Assembly: GCF_900112685.1 (NCBI RefSeq)
Contig: NZ_FOMS01000007.1
Location: 186,001 to 250,000 of the forward strand
Length of the DNA stretch: 64,000 nucleotides
Source of the DNA: Roseivivax sediminis
GTDB taxonomy: Bacteria; Pseudomonadota; Alphaproteobacteria; Rhodobacterales; Rhodobacteraceae
Reading direction: 5' to 3'
The notes under the pieces were generated by a model. That model had not been told where the DNA came from, searched no databases, and saw only the letters and a list, made by a program, of their open reading frames with translations. Positions 63,817-64,000 of this stretch are shown here, in pieces; position 1 is the first letter of the stretch; every line of letters begins with the position of its first letter. A program made the position numbers and the translations under genes.

Positions 63817-64000
63817 TCAGGCCCGCGTCGTTCCGTCCCCCTCGACGAGGTATTTGAAGCTCGTCAGCTGCTCTGCCCCGACAGGCCCGCGCGCGTGCAT
63901 CTTGCCCGTCGCGATGCCGATCTCCGCGCCCATGCCGAACTCCCCGCCATCGGCGAACTGGGTGGAGGCGTTGCGCATCAGGATCGCGCTGTCCAGCCGC
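63817..64000 (-). CDS. proA: gamma-glutamyl phosphate reductase (C-terminal part)
   Basis: The last 60 codons of proA; the rest lies beyond the window. Residues read [45 protein letters not shown], the strongly conserved end of ProA, second enzyme of proline biosynthesis. The stop is at 63817-63819. Confidence 0.95.
   Translation of the reverse strand, partial: RLDSAILMRNASTQFADGGEFGMGAEIGIATGKMHARGPVGAEQLTSFKYLVEGDGTTRA

Overview
The window is GC-rich, densely packed DNA from an alphaproteobacterium. It is almost certainly a member of the Rhodobacterales (roseobacter/Rhodobacter group). The evidence is the ccoNOQP - fnrL - hemN neighbourhood typical of Rhodobacter relatives, an sqdB-D-C sulfolipid operon, olsB/olsA, chpT, a fused indolepyruvate ferredoxin oxidoreductase next to a LysR gene, and short-leader or ATGA-overlapping operons throughout. 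The species cannot be named from this sequence alone. No prophage, integrase, transposase, CRISPR array or rRNA operon was seen.

Layout. 1-6130: low-oxygen respiration and haem block, with ccoN-O-Q-P leftward (ccoP cut by the window edge), the regulator fnrL, and divergent hemN. Two identical perfect FNR boxes lie in front of ccoN and between fnrL and hemN. 6263-22006: assimilatory nitrate block, all leftward. It runs nasT-nasS (nitrate-responsive antitermination), nrtA-nrtB-nrtCD (ABC uptake), a small rightward brnT toxin-antitoxin-like pair, then a GAF-domain protein, nirB, nirD, nasA, a TrpD-like protein and cysG (sirohaem for NirB). The leader of nrtA carries an intrinsic terminator and a mutually exclusive ANTAR-type hairpin pair. 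22048-25963: a small gene of foreign-looking codon use, two tRNA-Val genes and lon. 26078-28493: two flavin oxidoreductases of the Old Yellow Enzyme family. 28742-31723: sqdBDC behind a candidate Pho box. 31765-37505: an EamA exporter, eno with a LacI/CceR-like operator, dedA, ccmE, argC and murI. 37605-42327: the indolepyruvate oxidoreductase, its divergent LysR regulator, and a candidate small RNA ending in a strong terminator.

43448-52541: a divergent glucuronide-utilisation locus. Leftward are TRAP binding protein, GH2 beta-glucuronidase-like enzyme, GntR regulator and mannonate dehydratase uxuA; rightward are TRAP small and large permeases and a GH31 glycosidase. The shared promoter region holds TGGT-N2-ACCA operators. 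52727-54674: minCDE. 55137-60507: a ytfQRT-yjfF type sugar ABC importer with its GntR regulator and a 17-bp palindromic operator at the promoter. 60663-64000: thiE-like gene, olsA/olsB (ornithine lipid), a 59-residue DUF3553 protein, chpT of the CtrA phosphorelay, and the 3' end of proA.

The parts most worth following up are the RNA-level control of nrtA (terminator/antiterminator, and a cloverleaf-forming repeat between nrtA and nrtB), the brnT pair with a non-canonical partner, the candidate sRNA at about 42240-42327, and the operators assigned here to sqdB, eno, the glucuronide locus and ytfQ. All of these rest on reading the sequence; no database search was run.
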